Of a stretch of DNA of 64,000 nt, positions 16,218 to 24,575 are shown in pieces. Origin of the DNA: an uncultured Collinsella sp. (GTDB lineage Bacteria; Actinomycetota; Coriobacteriia; Coriobacteriales; Coriobacteriaceae). The position numbers were made by a program, and so were the translations under genes. Under the pieces are notes generated by a model, which saw nothing but the letters and a program-made list of their open reading frames with translations, was not told the origin of the DNA and searched no databases. Numbering within the stretch: the first letter of the stretch is position 1; each line of letters starts with the position of its first letter. The stretch lies in the NCBI GenBank assembly GCA_900547765.1, contig URIA01000004.1, positions 3,101 to 67,100 on the forward strand, in the 5' to 3' direction.

Positions 16218-17171
16218 ATGGACAAGGCCGCATCCGCCGGTCATTCGGACCGTTGCCGCATCGTCGTCGATACTTGCTGCGACTTTAGCCCCGAGGTCGC
16301 CGCGAACCTCGATGTCGATATCCTGGGTTTCCCCTTCATTATCGATGGCGAGGAGCGCACGGATGACATCTGGTCGAGCATCACACCCAAGGAGTTCTAC
16401 GACCGCATGCGCGCCGGCGCTCGCGTGTCTACCTCCGCCGTGTCGCTCGGTCGCTATATCGAGTTCTTTACCGAGTGCGCCAAAGAGGGTACGCCCACGG
16501 TCTACCTGTGCTTTACCTCGGCGCTGTCGTCGAGCTACAACTCCGCGTGCCAGGCGGCAGATGCCGTGCGCGCCGAGTATCCCGACTTTGAACTGTACGT
16601 GGTCGACAACGCCCTGCCCTGCGCGACCGGCGAGCTCTTGGCGCTCGAGGCCGTGCGCCAGCGCTCGGCGGGACTGACCGCTAAGCAGCTGGTCGACTGG
16701 GCAAACGAGGCCAAGACCTACGTGCACGGCTACTTTACGCTCGAGAGCTTCGACGCGCTGGCTGCCGGCGGCCGCATTCCGCCCGCGGCGGCGCAGCTCA
16801 CGGCAAAGCTCGATGTCAAGCCCGAGCTCTCCTACGACCTTGCCGGCTCGCTGTCGCTGATCGGCGTCAACCGCGGCCGCAAGAAGGCGCTCAAGTCCAT
16901 TCTCAAGTCGTTCCGCGAGAACTACGTGCCCGACCGCACCATGCCCATCGCAATCATGACGGCCGATGCCGAGAAGGACGGCGACTGGCTCGAAGCTGCC
17001 ATCCGCAAGGAGGAGGGCTGCGCCGACGTTACGATCATTCGCAGCTCCGTGGGTCCCACCATTGGCTCGCACGTGGGCCCCGGCATGGTGGCCTGCGCGT
17101 TTTGGGGTAAGAACCGCGCCGACAAGGCGTCGCTTTCCGATCGCATCGCCCGCCGCGTGCGCGGTCAGTAG
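16218..17171 (+). CDS. DegV family fatty-acid-binding protein
   Basis: The 317-residue protein has the DegV organisation: IVVDTCCDFSPEVAANLDV at the start, the VSTSAVS fatty-acid contact segment, TSALSSSYNSA, VVDNALPCATGE and GGRIPPAAA. DegV/FakB proteins bind a fatty acid and present it to the kinase FakA; no fakA is in the window. The ATG at 16218 is preceded by AAGGAG; a TTG three bases earlier is possible. Confidence 0.88.
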   Translation: MDKAASAGHSDRCRIVVDTCCDFSPEVAANLDVDILGFPFIIDGEERTDDIWSSITPKEFYDRMRAGARVSTSAVSLGRYIEFFTECAKEGTPTVYLCFTSALSSSYNSACQAADAVRAEYPDFELYVVDNALPCATGELLALEAVRQRSAGLTAKQLVDWANEAKTYVHGYFTLESFDALAAGGRIPPAAAQLTAKLDVKPELSYDLAGSLSLIGVNRGRKKALKSILKSFRENYVPDRTMPIAIMTADAEKDGDWLEAAIRKEEGCADVTIIRSSVGPTIGSHVGPGMVACAFWGKNRADKASLSDRIARRVRGQ

Positions 17172-17269
17172 GCAAGTAACGCGTCCGTAATCGCCCTCGA
17201 CTCACAGCTCAAACGCTGGCACCGAGTATTCAACCTGGTAATAACACCCAACCTAAAAGGAAAGGTTTC

Positions 17270-18349
17270 ATGGCAAACAAGCTCTCTGTCGCATTTATCG
17301 GCACCGGAATTATGGGTGCCCCCATCGCCGGCCACATTCTGGACGCTGGCTATCCCGTCACGGTCAACAACCGCACCAAGTCCAAGGCTGCAGCGCTCGT
17401 TGAGCGCGGTGCCGTCTGGGCCGATACGCCGGCCGACGCCGTGGCGAACGCCGACGTCGTCTTTACCATGGTGGGTTATCCCTCCGAGGTCGAGGAGCTC
17501 TACCTGGCGGGCGACGGTCTGCTCGCGTGTACTAAGCCCGGCGCGGTCCTGATCGACCTCACCACGAGCTCGCCCGAGCTGGCGCGCGACATTGCCGAGG
17601 CCGCCCAGGTTTCCGGCCGCATGGCGTTTGATTGCCCCGTCACCGGCGGCGAGTCGGGTGCTATCGCCGGCACGCTCACGGCTATCGTGGGCGCCACCGA
17701 GAACGATATTGCCCCGGTCCGCGACATCCTTTCTACCTTTGCAGCTAACATCTGCTGCTTCGATGGCGCCGGCAAGGGCCAGGCTGCCAAGCTTGCCAAC
17801 CAGGTGTCGCTGGGCGCCTGCATGGTCGGCATGGCAGACGCCATGGCGTTTGCCGAGCTGAGCGGCCTCGATCTGGAGAAAACCCGTCAGATGATCCTGG
17901 GCGGCACCGGCAAGTCCGGCGCCATGGAGAGCCTGGCGCCCAAGGCGCTCGACGGTGACTACAAGCCCGGCTTTATGGTCGAGCACTTCATCAAGGACCT
18001 GCGCTTGGCGCTCGCCTATGCCGACGACCGCGAGCTTGCGCTGCCCGGCGCCGACGTCGCCTTTACGCTCTACGACATGCTCGATGCCATCGGTGGCGCC
18101 AAGCTGGGCACCCAGGCCATCACGGTGCTCTACAAGGAGGAGGCCGACGCCATTGCCGCCGGTCTGGACTGGTCTCAGTATCGTCCCGAGGAGCATGGTG
18201 CCCACGAGGACGGCTGTGGTTGCGGCGAGCATGGCGACGACCACGAGTGCGGTTGTGGCCACCACCATGGCGAGGACCACGAGTGCTGCGGCGGCCACGG
18301 CCATGACGACGGCCACGAGTGCTGCTGCGGCCACCATCACGGGGAGTAG
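17270..18349 (+). CDS. NAD(P)-dependent beta-hydroxyacid dehydrogenase with His/Cys-rich tail
   Basis: Residues 1-300 are a 3-hydroxyisobutyrate / tartronate-semialdehyde reductase-type enzyme: FIGTGIMGAPIAGHIL is the Rossmann loop, CPVTGGESGAIAGTL the substrate segment and KLANQ holds the catalytic lysine. The last 40 residues are very different: Gly/His/Cys/Asp-rich repeats such as HECGCGHHHGEDHECC that look like a metal-binding tail. Similar tails occur in metal chaperones but are not part of this enzyme family. The substrate is not identifiable. Confidence 0.85.
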   Translation: MANKLSVAFIGTGIMGAPIAGHILDAGYPVTVNNRTKSKAAALVERGAVWADTPADAVANADVVFTMVGYPSEVEELYLAGDGLLACTKPGAVLIDLTTSSPELARDIAEAAQVSGRMAFDCPVTGGESGAIAGTLTAIVGATENDIAPVRDILSTFAANICCFDGAGKGQAAKLANQVSLGACMVGMADAMAFAELSGLDLEKTRQMILGGTGKSGAMESLAPKALDGDYKPGFMVEHFIKDLRLALAYADDRELALPGADVAFTLYDMLDAIGGAKLGTQAITVLYKEEADAIAAGLDWSQYRPEEHGAHEDGCGCGEHGDDHECGCGHHHGEDHECCGGHGHDDGHECCCGHHHGE

Positions 18350-18354
18350 CGCCC

Positions 18355-18783
18355 ATGAGCTGGACGTTCGTGGTGCTCGCGCTGGTGCTCTTTATCTTTG
18401 CGATCTATATTGGCTTTTTGTGCGGCCAGTGGGCGTGCGAAAAGCGCGTCATCACCAAACGCGACTACTGGATTGCCAACTTTGCGGGAGCGGCGGCAGT
18501 CGTCCTGCTAACCTGGGTGTTCTCGCTGTTCCCACTGGTGCAGTTTGCGCCGATCGGCTGGCTCGGCGGCTTTATCGCCGGCCTTAAGATGAGCTTTGGC
18601 GAGTCCGTCGGCCCGTGGCGCAAGCACGACGAGGTCTTTAATGTCAACAAGGCCCATCGCGCCGCCGCCGATGCGGACGACGCTGAGGACCGCCGTCGCG
18701 CACGCCGCAATGGCGCTGCCGACCGACAGCTCATCTCGGTCACCAATGACAGCAAGGGTGCTGGCAAGCACGCTAAGAAATAG
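18355..18783 (+). CDS. Small membrane protein of unknown function
   Basis: The 142-residue protein has two to three hydrophobic segments in the first 85 residues (SWTFVVLALVLFIFAIYIGF, NFAGAAAVVLLTWVFSLFPL and WLGGFIAGLKMSF). A hydrophilic, positively charged cytoplasmic tail follows. It starts 5 bases after the dehydrogenase stop and 15 bases before the HEAT-repeat gene, so it belongs to the same operon. I do not recognise the family. Confidence 0.75.
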   Translation: MSWTFVVLALVLFIFAIYIGFLCGQWACEKRVITKRDYWIANFAGAAAVVLLTWVFSLFPLVQFAPIGWLGGFIAGLKMSFGESVGPWRKHDEVFNVNKAHRAAADADDAEDRRRARRNGAADRQLISVTNDSKGAGKHAKK

Positions 18784-18798
18784 TAAGAAGAGGTAACT

Positions 18799-19497
18799 AT
18801 GGCAGAAAACAAGGAAGAACAGCTCACCGACGAGGAGCTGGCACAGCTTCAGCTGGCAGAGGAGAACGAGAACGCCGTCGACCGCCTGGTCAAGGAGCTC
18901 GGCTGCCCCACGCGCCGCATCCGCCAGTTTGCCGCCCGCGTGCTGCATCTGCTGGCCGAGCGCGACCCGCAGCGCGTCGTGCCCTGCGTGCCCGCGCTGA
19001 TCGAGGCACTCGATCGCCCCGAGGCTCAGACCCGCTGGGAGGCTCTCGATGCCCTGGCGGCGCTCGCCACCACCTGCCCCGAGCAGCTGGGCGATGCCTT
19101 TGAGGGTGCCGAGACCGCGCTGTTCGACGAGATTTCCTCCACGCTGCGCTATGCCGCCTTCCGCCTGCTGTGCGTGTGGGGTGCCACGAGTGTCGAGCGT
19201 TCGCGCGAGGCTTGGCCCATCCTGGACGAGGCCATCCAGTGCTACCACGGCGACCTTGAGTATCGCGACATGCTCGGTTGCCTGTACGAGTTTAGCCAGG
19301 GCGAGATCGACGCCGAGGTCGCCGAGAAGCTCGCGCTGCGCCTTAAGTTCGATGCCGAGAACGGCAAGGGCAGCTATCTCAAAGCCCGTTCGAGTGAGAT
19401 TTGCGAAATGCTTGTTAAACGTTTTGGCCTGGATCTCTCCAAAAAGAAGAAGCGTGCTAGCGTTAAAAAATCTGAGGCCGCCGAAGACGAGGAGTAA
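18799..19497 (+). CDS. HEAT-repeat protein
   Basis: This 232-residue acidic protein is built of helical repeats, for example RLVKELGCPTRRIRQFAARVLHLLAERDP and ALIEALDRPEAQTRWEALDALAALA, typical of HEAT/PBS-lyase-like scaffolds. It ends in a basic stretch and an acidic tip. Such proteins bind other proteins and have no catalytic residues. It sits between the small membrane protein and isocitrate dehydrogenase with short gaps. The specific role is unknown. Confidence 0.75.
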   Translation: MAENKEEQLTDEELAQLQLAEENENAVDRLVKELGCPTRRIRQFAARVLHLLAERDPQRVVPCVPALIEALDRPEAQTRWEALDALAALATTCPEQLGDAFEGAETALFDEISSTLRYAAFRLLCVWGATSVERSREAWPILDEAIQCYHGDLEYRDMLGCLYEFSQGEIDAEVAEKLALRLKFDAENGKGSYLKARSSEICEMLVKRFGLDLSKKKKRASVKKSEAAEDEE

Positions 19498-19503
19498 CAG
19501 ATT

Positions 19504-20589
19504 ATGGCGCACGATGTAGTCCTGATTCCCGGTGACGGTATCGGTCCCGAGATTACGCAGGCCATGCGCCGCGTGGTCGAGGCCACCGGTGTCCAGATCA
19601 ACTGGAACGTCCAGGAGGCCGGTGCCGGCGTCATGGACGAGTTTGGCACGCCGCTGCCCCAACACGTACTCGATGCGGTCGCCGAGACCAAGGTTGCCAT
19701 CAAGGGCCCCATCACCACGCCGGTCGGCACGGGTTTCCGCAGCGTCAACGTGGCCCTGCGCAAACACTTCGACCTGTATGCCTGCGTTCGCCCCTGCCTG
19801 TCGCAGCCGGGCGACGGCTCGCGCTTTCGCGATGTCGACCTGGTCATCGTGCGCGAGAACACCGAGGACCTCTACGCCGGGATCGAGTTCGATGAGGGCG
19901 CTGCCGAGGTCGAGGAGCTCTCACAGCTTGTCGAGCGTTCGGGTCAAAAGACCTTCGCTGCCGATTCCGCGATCTCGATCAAGCCGATCTCTATCGTCAA
20001 GAGCCGCCGCATTGTGGAGTATGCCTTTGAGTATGCCCGCCGCTGCGGCCGCAAAAAGGTGACGGCCGTGCACAAGGCCAACATCATGAAGGCGACCGAC
20101 GGCCTGTTCCTGCGCGTGGCGCGCGAGGTGGCCTCCAACTATCCCGATATCGAGTTCAACGACAAGATCGTCGACGCCACCTGCATGGGTCTGGTCCAAA
20201 ACCCCAATGACTTCGATGTCCTGGTGCTGCCCAACCTGTACGGCGACATCGTGAGCGACCTGTGCGCCGGCTTGGTGGGCGGCCTGGGTATGGCCCCCGG
20301 CTCCAACATCGGCGCCGACTGCGCCATCTTCGAGGCAACGCACGGCTCCGCGCCCGATATCGCGGGCCAGGATATTGCCAACCCCACGGCCGAGATTCTG
20401 TCTGCGGCTATGATGCTCGATCATCTGGGCGAGAACGATGCGGCCAATCGTATCCGCGCCGCCGTCTCTGCCACGCTTGACGAGGGCGAGCAGGTTACCG
20501 GTGACGTGCGTCGTGCCCAGACCGGTTCCGTCGAGGGCGCCGTGGGCACGCAGGCCTTCGCCGATGCCGTTATCGCGCACCTGGCCTAA
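19504..20589 (+). CDS. icd: NAD-type isocitrate dehydrogenase
   Basis: This 361-residue beta-decarboxylating dehydrogenase has [11 protein letters not shown] near the start, the substrate loop STxxR-like [44 protein letters not shown] and the [13 protein letters not shown] metal-binding Asp cluster. The length and loop pattern are closer to NAD-dependent isocitrate dehydrogenase than to isopropylmalate dehydrogenase. Tartrate or homoisocitrate dehydrogenases are alternatives. It starts 6 bases after the HEAT protein and ends at a terminator. Confidence 0.85.
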   Translation: MAHDVVLIPGDGIGPEITQAMRRVVEATGVQINWNVQEAGAGVMDEFGTPLPQHVLDAVAETKVAIKGPITTPVGTGFRSVNVALRKHFDLYACVRPCLSQPGDGSRFRDVDLVIVRENTEDLYAGIEFDEGAAEVEELSQLVERSGQKTFAADSAISIKPISIVKSRRIVEYAFEYARRCGRKKVTAVHKANIMKATDGLFLRVAREVASNYPDIEFNDKIVDATCMGLVQNPNDFDVLVLPNLYGDIVSDLCAGLVGGLGMAPGSNIGADCAIFEATHGSAPDIAGQDIANPTAEILSAAMMLDHLGENDAANRIRAAVSATLDEGEQVTGDVRRAQTGSVEGAVGTQAFADAVIAHLA

Positions 20590-20648
20590 GGCATGCCCGC
20601 TGCAAACGCCTAAATAGTACTTAAGTGTTTGCGTATAACCTAAGAATC

Positions 20649-20682
20649 AATACGCCCGGCGCTCTGTCGGGCGTATTCTATT
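20649..20682 (+). terminator. Probable rho-independent terminator after isocitrate dehydrogenase
   Basis: AATACGCCCG/CGGGCGTATT forms a 10-bp stem (20649-20677), followed by a weak CTATT tract. It lies between isocitrate dehydrogenase and the 20716 gene. Confidence 0.65.
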
Positions 20683-20715
20683 GGGGACTATGTTTCCTAA
20701 CAAGGAGTAATTGAT

Positions 20716-21810
20716 ATGGGTCTGATTCAAAAGAAGGACGAGAAGGACGAGATCGACGGTATCCAGATCATCGAGCGCGGCGAAGGCCCCGACGGTGACG
20801 AGGAAGAGAAGATCGATCTGGTCGCCGGCACGTCTGCCGAGCACATTGCTGCCGGTACGACGGCCGAGGAGGAGGACGCCCGCCTGGAGGCTCAGATTGC
20901 CGCGGATGCCGCTGACGAGAATCTGATGCCCGAGGTCCAGGATGAGGACGACGATATTCTGGGTTCCGATGAGGACGACCACGCATCTAAACACAAGAAG
21001 ACGATGATTGCCGCCTTTGTGGTTGCGGTCGTGATCGCTGCCGTGGTTGGCTTCTTTATTGGCAATGGCGGCTTTGGTGGCAAGGGCGTTGGCTCGGCGA
21101 CCCTGACCGAGGACCAGCTCGATTCGACCGTGGCAAGCTATAGCTACAACGGCAAGAAGAGCGACATCACCGCGCGCGAGGCCATCGAGAGCCAGTATAG
21201 CCTCGACACCGTCAAGGACGACGACGGCAACTACACCGCTCCGTCTGCCGACGTTATCCTGTCCTACGTACGCAACCAGATTCTGCTGGACGCTGCCGAG
21301 GACGAGGGCATTACCGTCTCTTCCAAGGAAATGAAGAAGTACGCCGAGGACTCCATCGGCACCTCCGACTACAAGACCATGGCCAAGCAGTACGGCGTGT
21401 CCAAGGATCAGGCCAAGCAGATCGTCCGTCAGTCCGCGACGCTGCAGAAGCTCTACAAGAAGAAGGTCGGCGACAGCTCCGCAAGCATGCCGACCGCCCC
21501 GACCGAGCCTGCTGACGGCAACGAGGAGACCGCGAGCAAGGACTACGCCGACTACATCATCAACCTTGCCGGCGATGAGTGGGATAGCTCAAAGGGCACC
21601 TGGAAGGATGCCGACAGCACCTATGCCAAGGCCTTTGCCGATGATGCCTTTACGACCGATAGCGCCACCTACAAGCAGGCCATGACCGCCTACTACACTG
21701 CCTATCAGCAGTATTCCTCGCAGGCTTCGAGCGCCAGCTCCAAGTGGACCGAGTATGCTAACGGCCTCTATGCCAAGGCCAACATCAGCATCTACGGCCT
21801 GTTTGCGTAA
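20716..21810 (+). CDS. SurA/PrsA-like membrane-anchored chaperone-type protein
   Basis: The 364-residue protein has a 95-residue acidic cytosolic N-terminus, one transmembrane helix (about residues 95-118, TMIAAFVVAVVIAAVVGFFIG), then an outer domain with a SurA-N-like helical fold: LTEDQLDSTVASYS, DVILSYVRNQILLDAAEDEGITVSSKEM and a Tyr/Ala/Ser-rich C-terminus. No parvulin catalytic core is obvious, so it is probably a chaperone rather than an isomerase. A strong terminator follows. Confidence 0.75.
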   Translation: MGLIQKKDEKDEIDGIQIIERGEGPDGDEEEKIDLVAGTSAEHIAAGTTAEEEDARLEAQIAADAADENLMPEVQDEDDDILGSDEDDHASKHKKTMIAAFVVAVVIAAVVGFFIGNGGFGGKGVGSATLTEDQLDSTVASYSYNGKKSDITAREAIESQYSLDTVKDDDGNYTAPSADVILSYVRNQILLDAAEDEGITVSSKEMKKYAEDSIGTSDYKTMAKQYGVSKDQAKQIVRQSATLQKLYKKKVGDSSASMPTAPTEPADGNEETASKDYADYIINLAGDEWDSSKGTWKDADSTYAKAFADDAFTTDSATYKQAMTAYYTAYQQYSSQASSASSKWTEYANGLYAKANISIYGLFA

Positions 21811-21852
21811 GGTTTGCCTGCACTACTGCGCGCTAACCGATCTACCTGATTG

Positions 21853-21889
21853 AGCCCGCTAGAACGGACAACGTTCTAGCGGGCTTTTT
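21853..21889 (+). terminator. Rho-independent terminator
   Basis: The 13-bp perfect stem AGCCCGCTAGAAC / GTTCTAGCGGGCT (21853-21885) is followed by TTTTTG. It ends the 20716 transcript. Confidence 0.9.
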
Positions 21890-22440
21890 GTTACCGAAAC
21901 CACTGGGGTAGGCCTCGAGCCCGCACAATGCTCCATCGGGTTCCCCTAATTCATCTGGGAAAACAACTGCAAACGATTGCAAGTAATCGGTGAACGGTCG
22001 AAAACTACCGTTCACCGATAATCTCAAAACTGGTTCTAACTGGTATTAAGTCAAAAAGACCAATTCACATATCTTCACAATGACCTGCAATTTTTCTTTA
22101 CGCTATTTTTAGCCGCCCTGCGTTGTATTGACACGAAAAGAGTTCCGATTTTTTGCCAAAGCGTTTCGAAACGGTTTCAAAACCGCAGTTAGAAGTATTA
22201 ACGACCGGTAAACGGTCGATTTATCACCGTGAGCGGTGCAAAAACGTTTTACCGTATGAATCAACGAAAGCGACCTCTTCTGTGGTGATATAGTGGCAAC
22301 AACACGTCACGTGGTTACTACCAGTTGAGAAACCACTGGTCTTTAAAGAACGCTTTCCAAGAAGCTTTAAGGGCGATTGCCCGCTGGCTTCCGAAAATCA
22401 TCGGACTCAGATCGTACACACCTTCGGAAGGGAAATTTGA
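21890..22440 (+). promoter_or_regulatory. Regulatory region of the mannose-family PTS operon
   Basis: No gene is seen in these 551 bases. The region has a perfect 13-bp palindrome ATCGGTGAACGGT ... ACCGTTCACCGAT (21986-22019), two overlapping LacI-type palindromes CGTTTCGAAACG (22162-22173) and CGGTTTcaAAACCG (22172-22185), and the TGGTTACTACCAG element (22312-22324) with ACCACTGGT (22332-22340). TTGACA at 22128-22133 and TATAGT at 22289-22294 are possible promoter parts, but I cannot pair them with a convincing partner. Confidence 0.6.
22312..22340 (+). promoter_or_regulatory. Candidate GntR operator upstream of PTS genes
   Basis: TGGTTACTACCAG (22312-22324) is followed by ACCACTGGT (22332-22340). 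The same TGGTTACTACCAG core recurs in front of agaS at 26605-26617, which flanks the gntR gene on its other side. Confidence 0.6.
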
Positions 22441-22884
22441 ATGGTTGGCTTTATTCTTACCGGTCATGGACAGTTCGCACCCGGCCTTGCAAGCGCTATC
22501 GCTATGGTTGCCGGCGACCAGCCCGCTTTTACCGTCGTTCCTTTCGAGGGCGACCAGGCTGCTTCCTACGGTGAGGATCTCCGCGCCGCTATTACCGCCA
22601 TGCGCGAGGAGTGCGATGGCGTGCTCGTCTTTACCGACCTGCTCGGTGGTACCCCGTTCAACCAGTCGATGATGATTGCCCAGGATGTCGACAACGTCGA
22701 GGTTCTGACTGGCACCAACCTTCCCATGGTTATTGAGCTTCTGTTCCTCCGCGGCAATGCCACGCTCGCTGAGCTTGGCGAGCAGGCCGTGACCGTTGGC
22801 CAGACGGGCATCACCGCCCAGACGGTCGCATCCGTTGCCGGCTCCGAGGAAGAGGATATCTTCGGCGACGAGGACGGCATCTAA
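22441..22884 (+). CDS. PTS mannose/fructose/sorbose-family EIIA
   Basis: The 147-residue EIIA accepts phosphate from HPr at His9, in ILTGHGQFAPGL. VFTDLLGGTPFNQS is the second conserved segment of the EIIA-Man fold. It transfers phosphate to the EIIB encoded at 23202. The stop overlaps the yajC start (TAATG). Sugar specificity is set by EIIC/EIID; the neighbours NagA and AgaS favour GalNAc or a related amino sugar. Confidence 0.92.
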   Translation: MVGFILTGHGQFAPGLASAIAMVAGDQPAFTVVPFEGDQAASYGEDLRAAITAMREECDGVLVFTDLLGGTPFNQSMMIAQDVDNVEVLTGTNLPMVIELLFLRGNATLAELGEQAVTVGQTGITAQTVASVAGSEEEDIFGDEDGI

Positions 22885-23165
22885 TGGCCGATTTCGGAGC
22901 CAACGTCCTGAGCTCCTCGGTCGCCCTTTTAGGTTTGCTTGTCATCATGGGCTTGATTTACACCATCTGGTCGCAAATCAACATGAAGAAGAAGCAGAAG
23001 TACTTCAAGGAGCTCCACACCGAGCTCAAGCCGGGTCAGGAGGTTCTTTTCGCCGGCGGTATCTACGGAACCGTCAAAGGCATCGAAGGCGAAAAGGTCC
23101 AGATTAAAGTCCGATCCGGAGCCGTCGTAGATGTTTCGCGTTACGCGATTCAGGAGATCAAGTAA
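22884..23165 (+). CDS. yajC: YajC-family protein within the PTS operon
   Basis: This 93-residue protein has one N-terminal transmembrane helix (LLGLLVIMGLIYTIW) and a basic cytosolic domain with FKELHTELKPGQEVLFAGGIYGTVKGIEGEKV, the YajC core. YajC binds SecDF in the translocon. Here it overlaps the EIIA stop and lies before EIIB, so it is transcribed with a sugar transporter. YajC genes also occur in mannose-family PTS operons for host glycans in streptococci. Confidence 0.85.
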   Translation: MADFGANVLSSSVALLGLLVIMGLIYTIWSQINMKKKQKYFKELHTELKPGQEVLFAGGIYGTVKGIEGEKVQIKVRSGAVVDVSRYAIQEIK

Positions 23166-23201
23166 CTGTCGTCAGCAAATATCGAAAGGAAGCTGATCAA
23201 C

Positions 23202-23684
23202 ATGGCAGAACCCAACATTCTTCTTACCCGCATCGATAACCGACTGGTTCATGGTCAGGTTGCCACCCAGTGGAACTCCACTCTGGGCTCCAACCTCATC
23301 CTCGTCGCCAACGACGACGTGGCGACCAACACCATGCGCCAGAACCTCATGAAGATGGCCGCTCCCACCGGCGTCGCTACGCGTTTCTTCTCCCTGCAGA
23401 AGACCATCGACGTCATCGGCAAGGCGAGCCCGCGCCAGAAGATCTTCATCGTGGCCGAAACACCGGAAGACGTGCTTACGCTCGTCAAGGGCGGTGTGCC
23501 TATAAAGAAGGTAAACATCGGCAACATGCACATGTCGGAAGGAAAGCGCCAAGTCGCCACCTCCGTCGCAGTTAACGACGAGGATGTCGCTGCGTTTAAA
23601 GAGCTGCAGGAATTGGGGGTGGAGTTGGAGATCAGGCGCGTTCCGAGCACGCCTGTTGAGGACACGAGCAAGCTCTTCTCGTAA
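23202..23684 (+). CDS. PTS mannose/fructose/sorbose-family EIIB
   Basis: The 160-residue EIIB carries the phosphorylated His17 in RIDNRLVHGQV. VKGGVPIKKVNIGNMHMSEGKR matches the second conserved block. It passes phosphate from EIIA to the sugar entering through EIIC/EIID. A closely related paralog in which this His is Tyr is encoded at 32951-33430. Confidence 0.93.
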   Translation: MAEPNILLTRIDNRLVHGQVATQWNSTLGSNLILVANDDVATNTMRQNLMKMAAPTGVATRFFSLQKTIDVIGKASPRQKIFIVAETPEDVLTLVKGGVPIKKVNIGNMHMSEGKRQVATSVAVNDEDVAAFKELQELGVELEIRRVPSTPVEDTSKLFS

Positions 23685-23774
23685 TCCTCGTGATCCACGT
23701 TGTCAGGAGTGAAACCCTGACGTTCTGTACGTGATATCCAAAGTGCGTACATACATTTTGAAAGGAGGAGCAAG

Positions 23775-24575
23775 ATGGAATACTCGATCATCCAGGTCGC
23801 TCTGGTCTTCATCGTCACGTTCGTTGCGGCAATCGACCAGTTCAACTTCCTCGAGTCTCTCTATCAGCCCATCGTCACCGGCGCCGTCATCGGTCTTATC
23901 CTTGGCGACCTCAACACCGGTCTTCTCGTGGGTGGTACTTATCAGCTCATGACGATCGGCAACATGCCGATCGGAGGCGCTCAGCCGCCTAACGCCGTCA
24001 TCGGCGGCATCATGGCAGCCATTCTCGCTATCGCTACGGGCCTCGAGCCCAACGCGGCAGTCGGCCTTGCCATTCCGTTCGCTCTGCTTGGTCAGCTCGG
24101 CGTTACCCTGGTCTTCACGCTTATGTCGCCCCTCATGTCCTCTGCAGACAACATGGCTCATAACGCTGACACCAAGGGTATCGAGCGTCTGAACTACTTC
24201 GCCATGGCTCTGCTCGGCCTGATCTTCGCTGTCGTCGTCACCCTGTTCTTCATCGCTGGCGCTACCATCGGTCAGACCATCGCTTCCGCCATCCCGACTT
24301 GGCTGCAGACCGGTCTCTCCGCTGCAGGCGGCATGATGCGCTTCGTCGGCTTCGCCGTCCTGCTCAAGGTTATGATGAACCGCGATATGTGGGGCTTCTT
24401 CCTCATGGGCTTTGGCCTCGCGCTCATCACCGTTGCCAACGACTCTCTGGCAACCCCTGCTCTGCTCATCCTCGCTCTCATCGGCTTCGGCATCGCTTTC
24501 TGGGACTTCCAGCAGCAGACCGAGCTGAAGGGTGCAGCTGTTTCTGACGGAGGTGACTTCGAAGATGGCATCTAA
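23775..24575 (+). CDS. PTS mannose/fructose/sorbose-family EIIC
   Basis: This 266-residue membrane protein has seven or eight hydrophobic segments and the EIIC-Man signature GGTYQLMTIGNMPIGGAQPPNAVIGG. It forms the sugar channel with EIID. GGAGG lies before the ATG. The stop overlaps the EIID start by 11 bases. Confidence 0.93.
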   Translation: MEYSIIQVALVFIVTFVAAIDQFNFLESLYQPIVTGAVIGLILGDLNTGLLVGGTYQLMTIGNMPIGGAQPPNAVIGGIMAAILAIATGLEPNAAVGLAIPFALLGQLGVTLVFTLMSPLMSSADNMAHNADTKGIERLNYFAMALLGLIFAVVVTLFFIAGATIGQTIASAIPTWLQTGLSAAGGMMRFVGFAVLLKVMMNRDMWGFFLMGFGLALITVANDSLATPALLILALIGFGIAFWDFQQQTELKGAAVSDGGDFEDGI

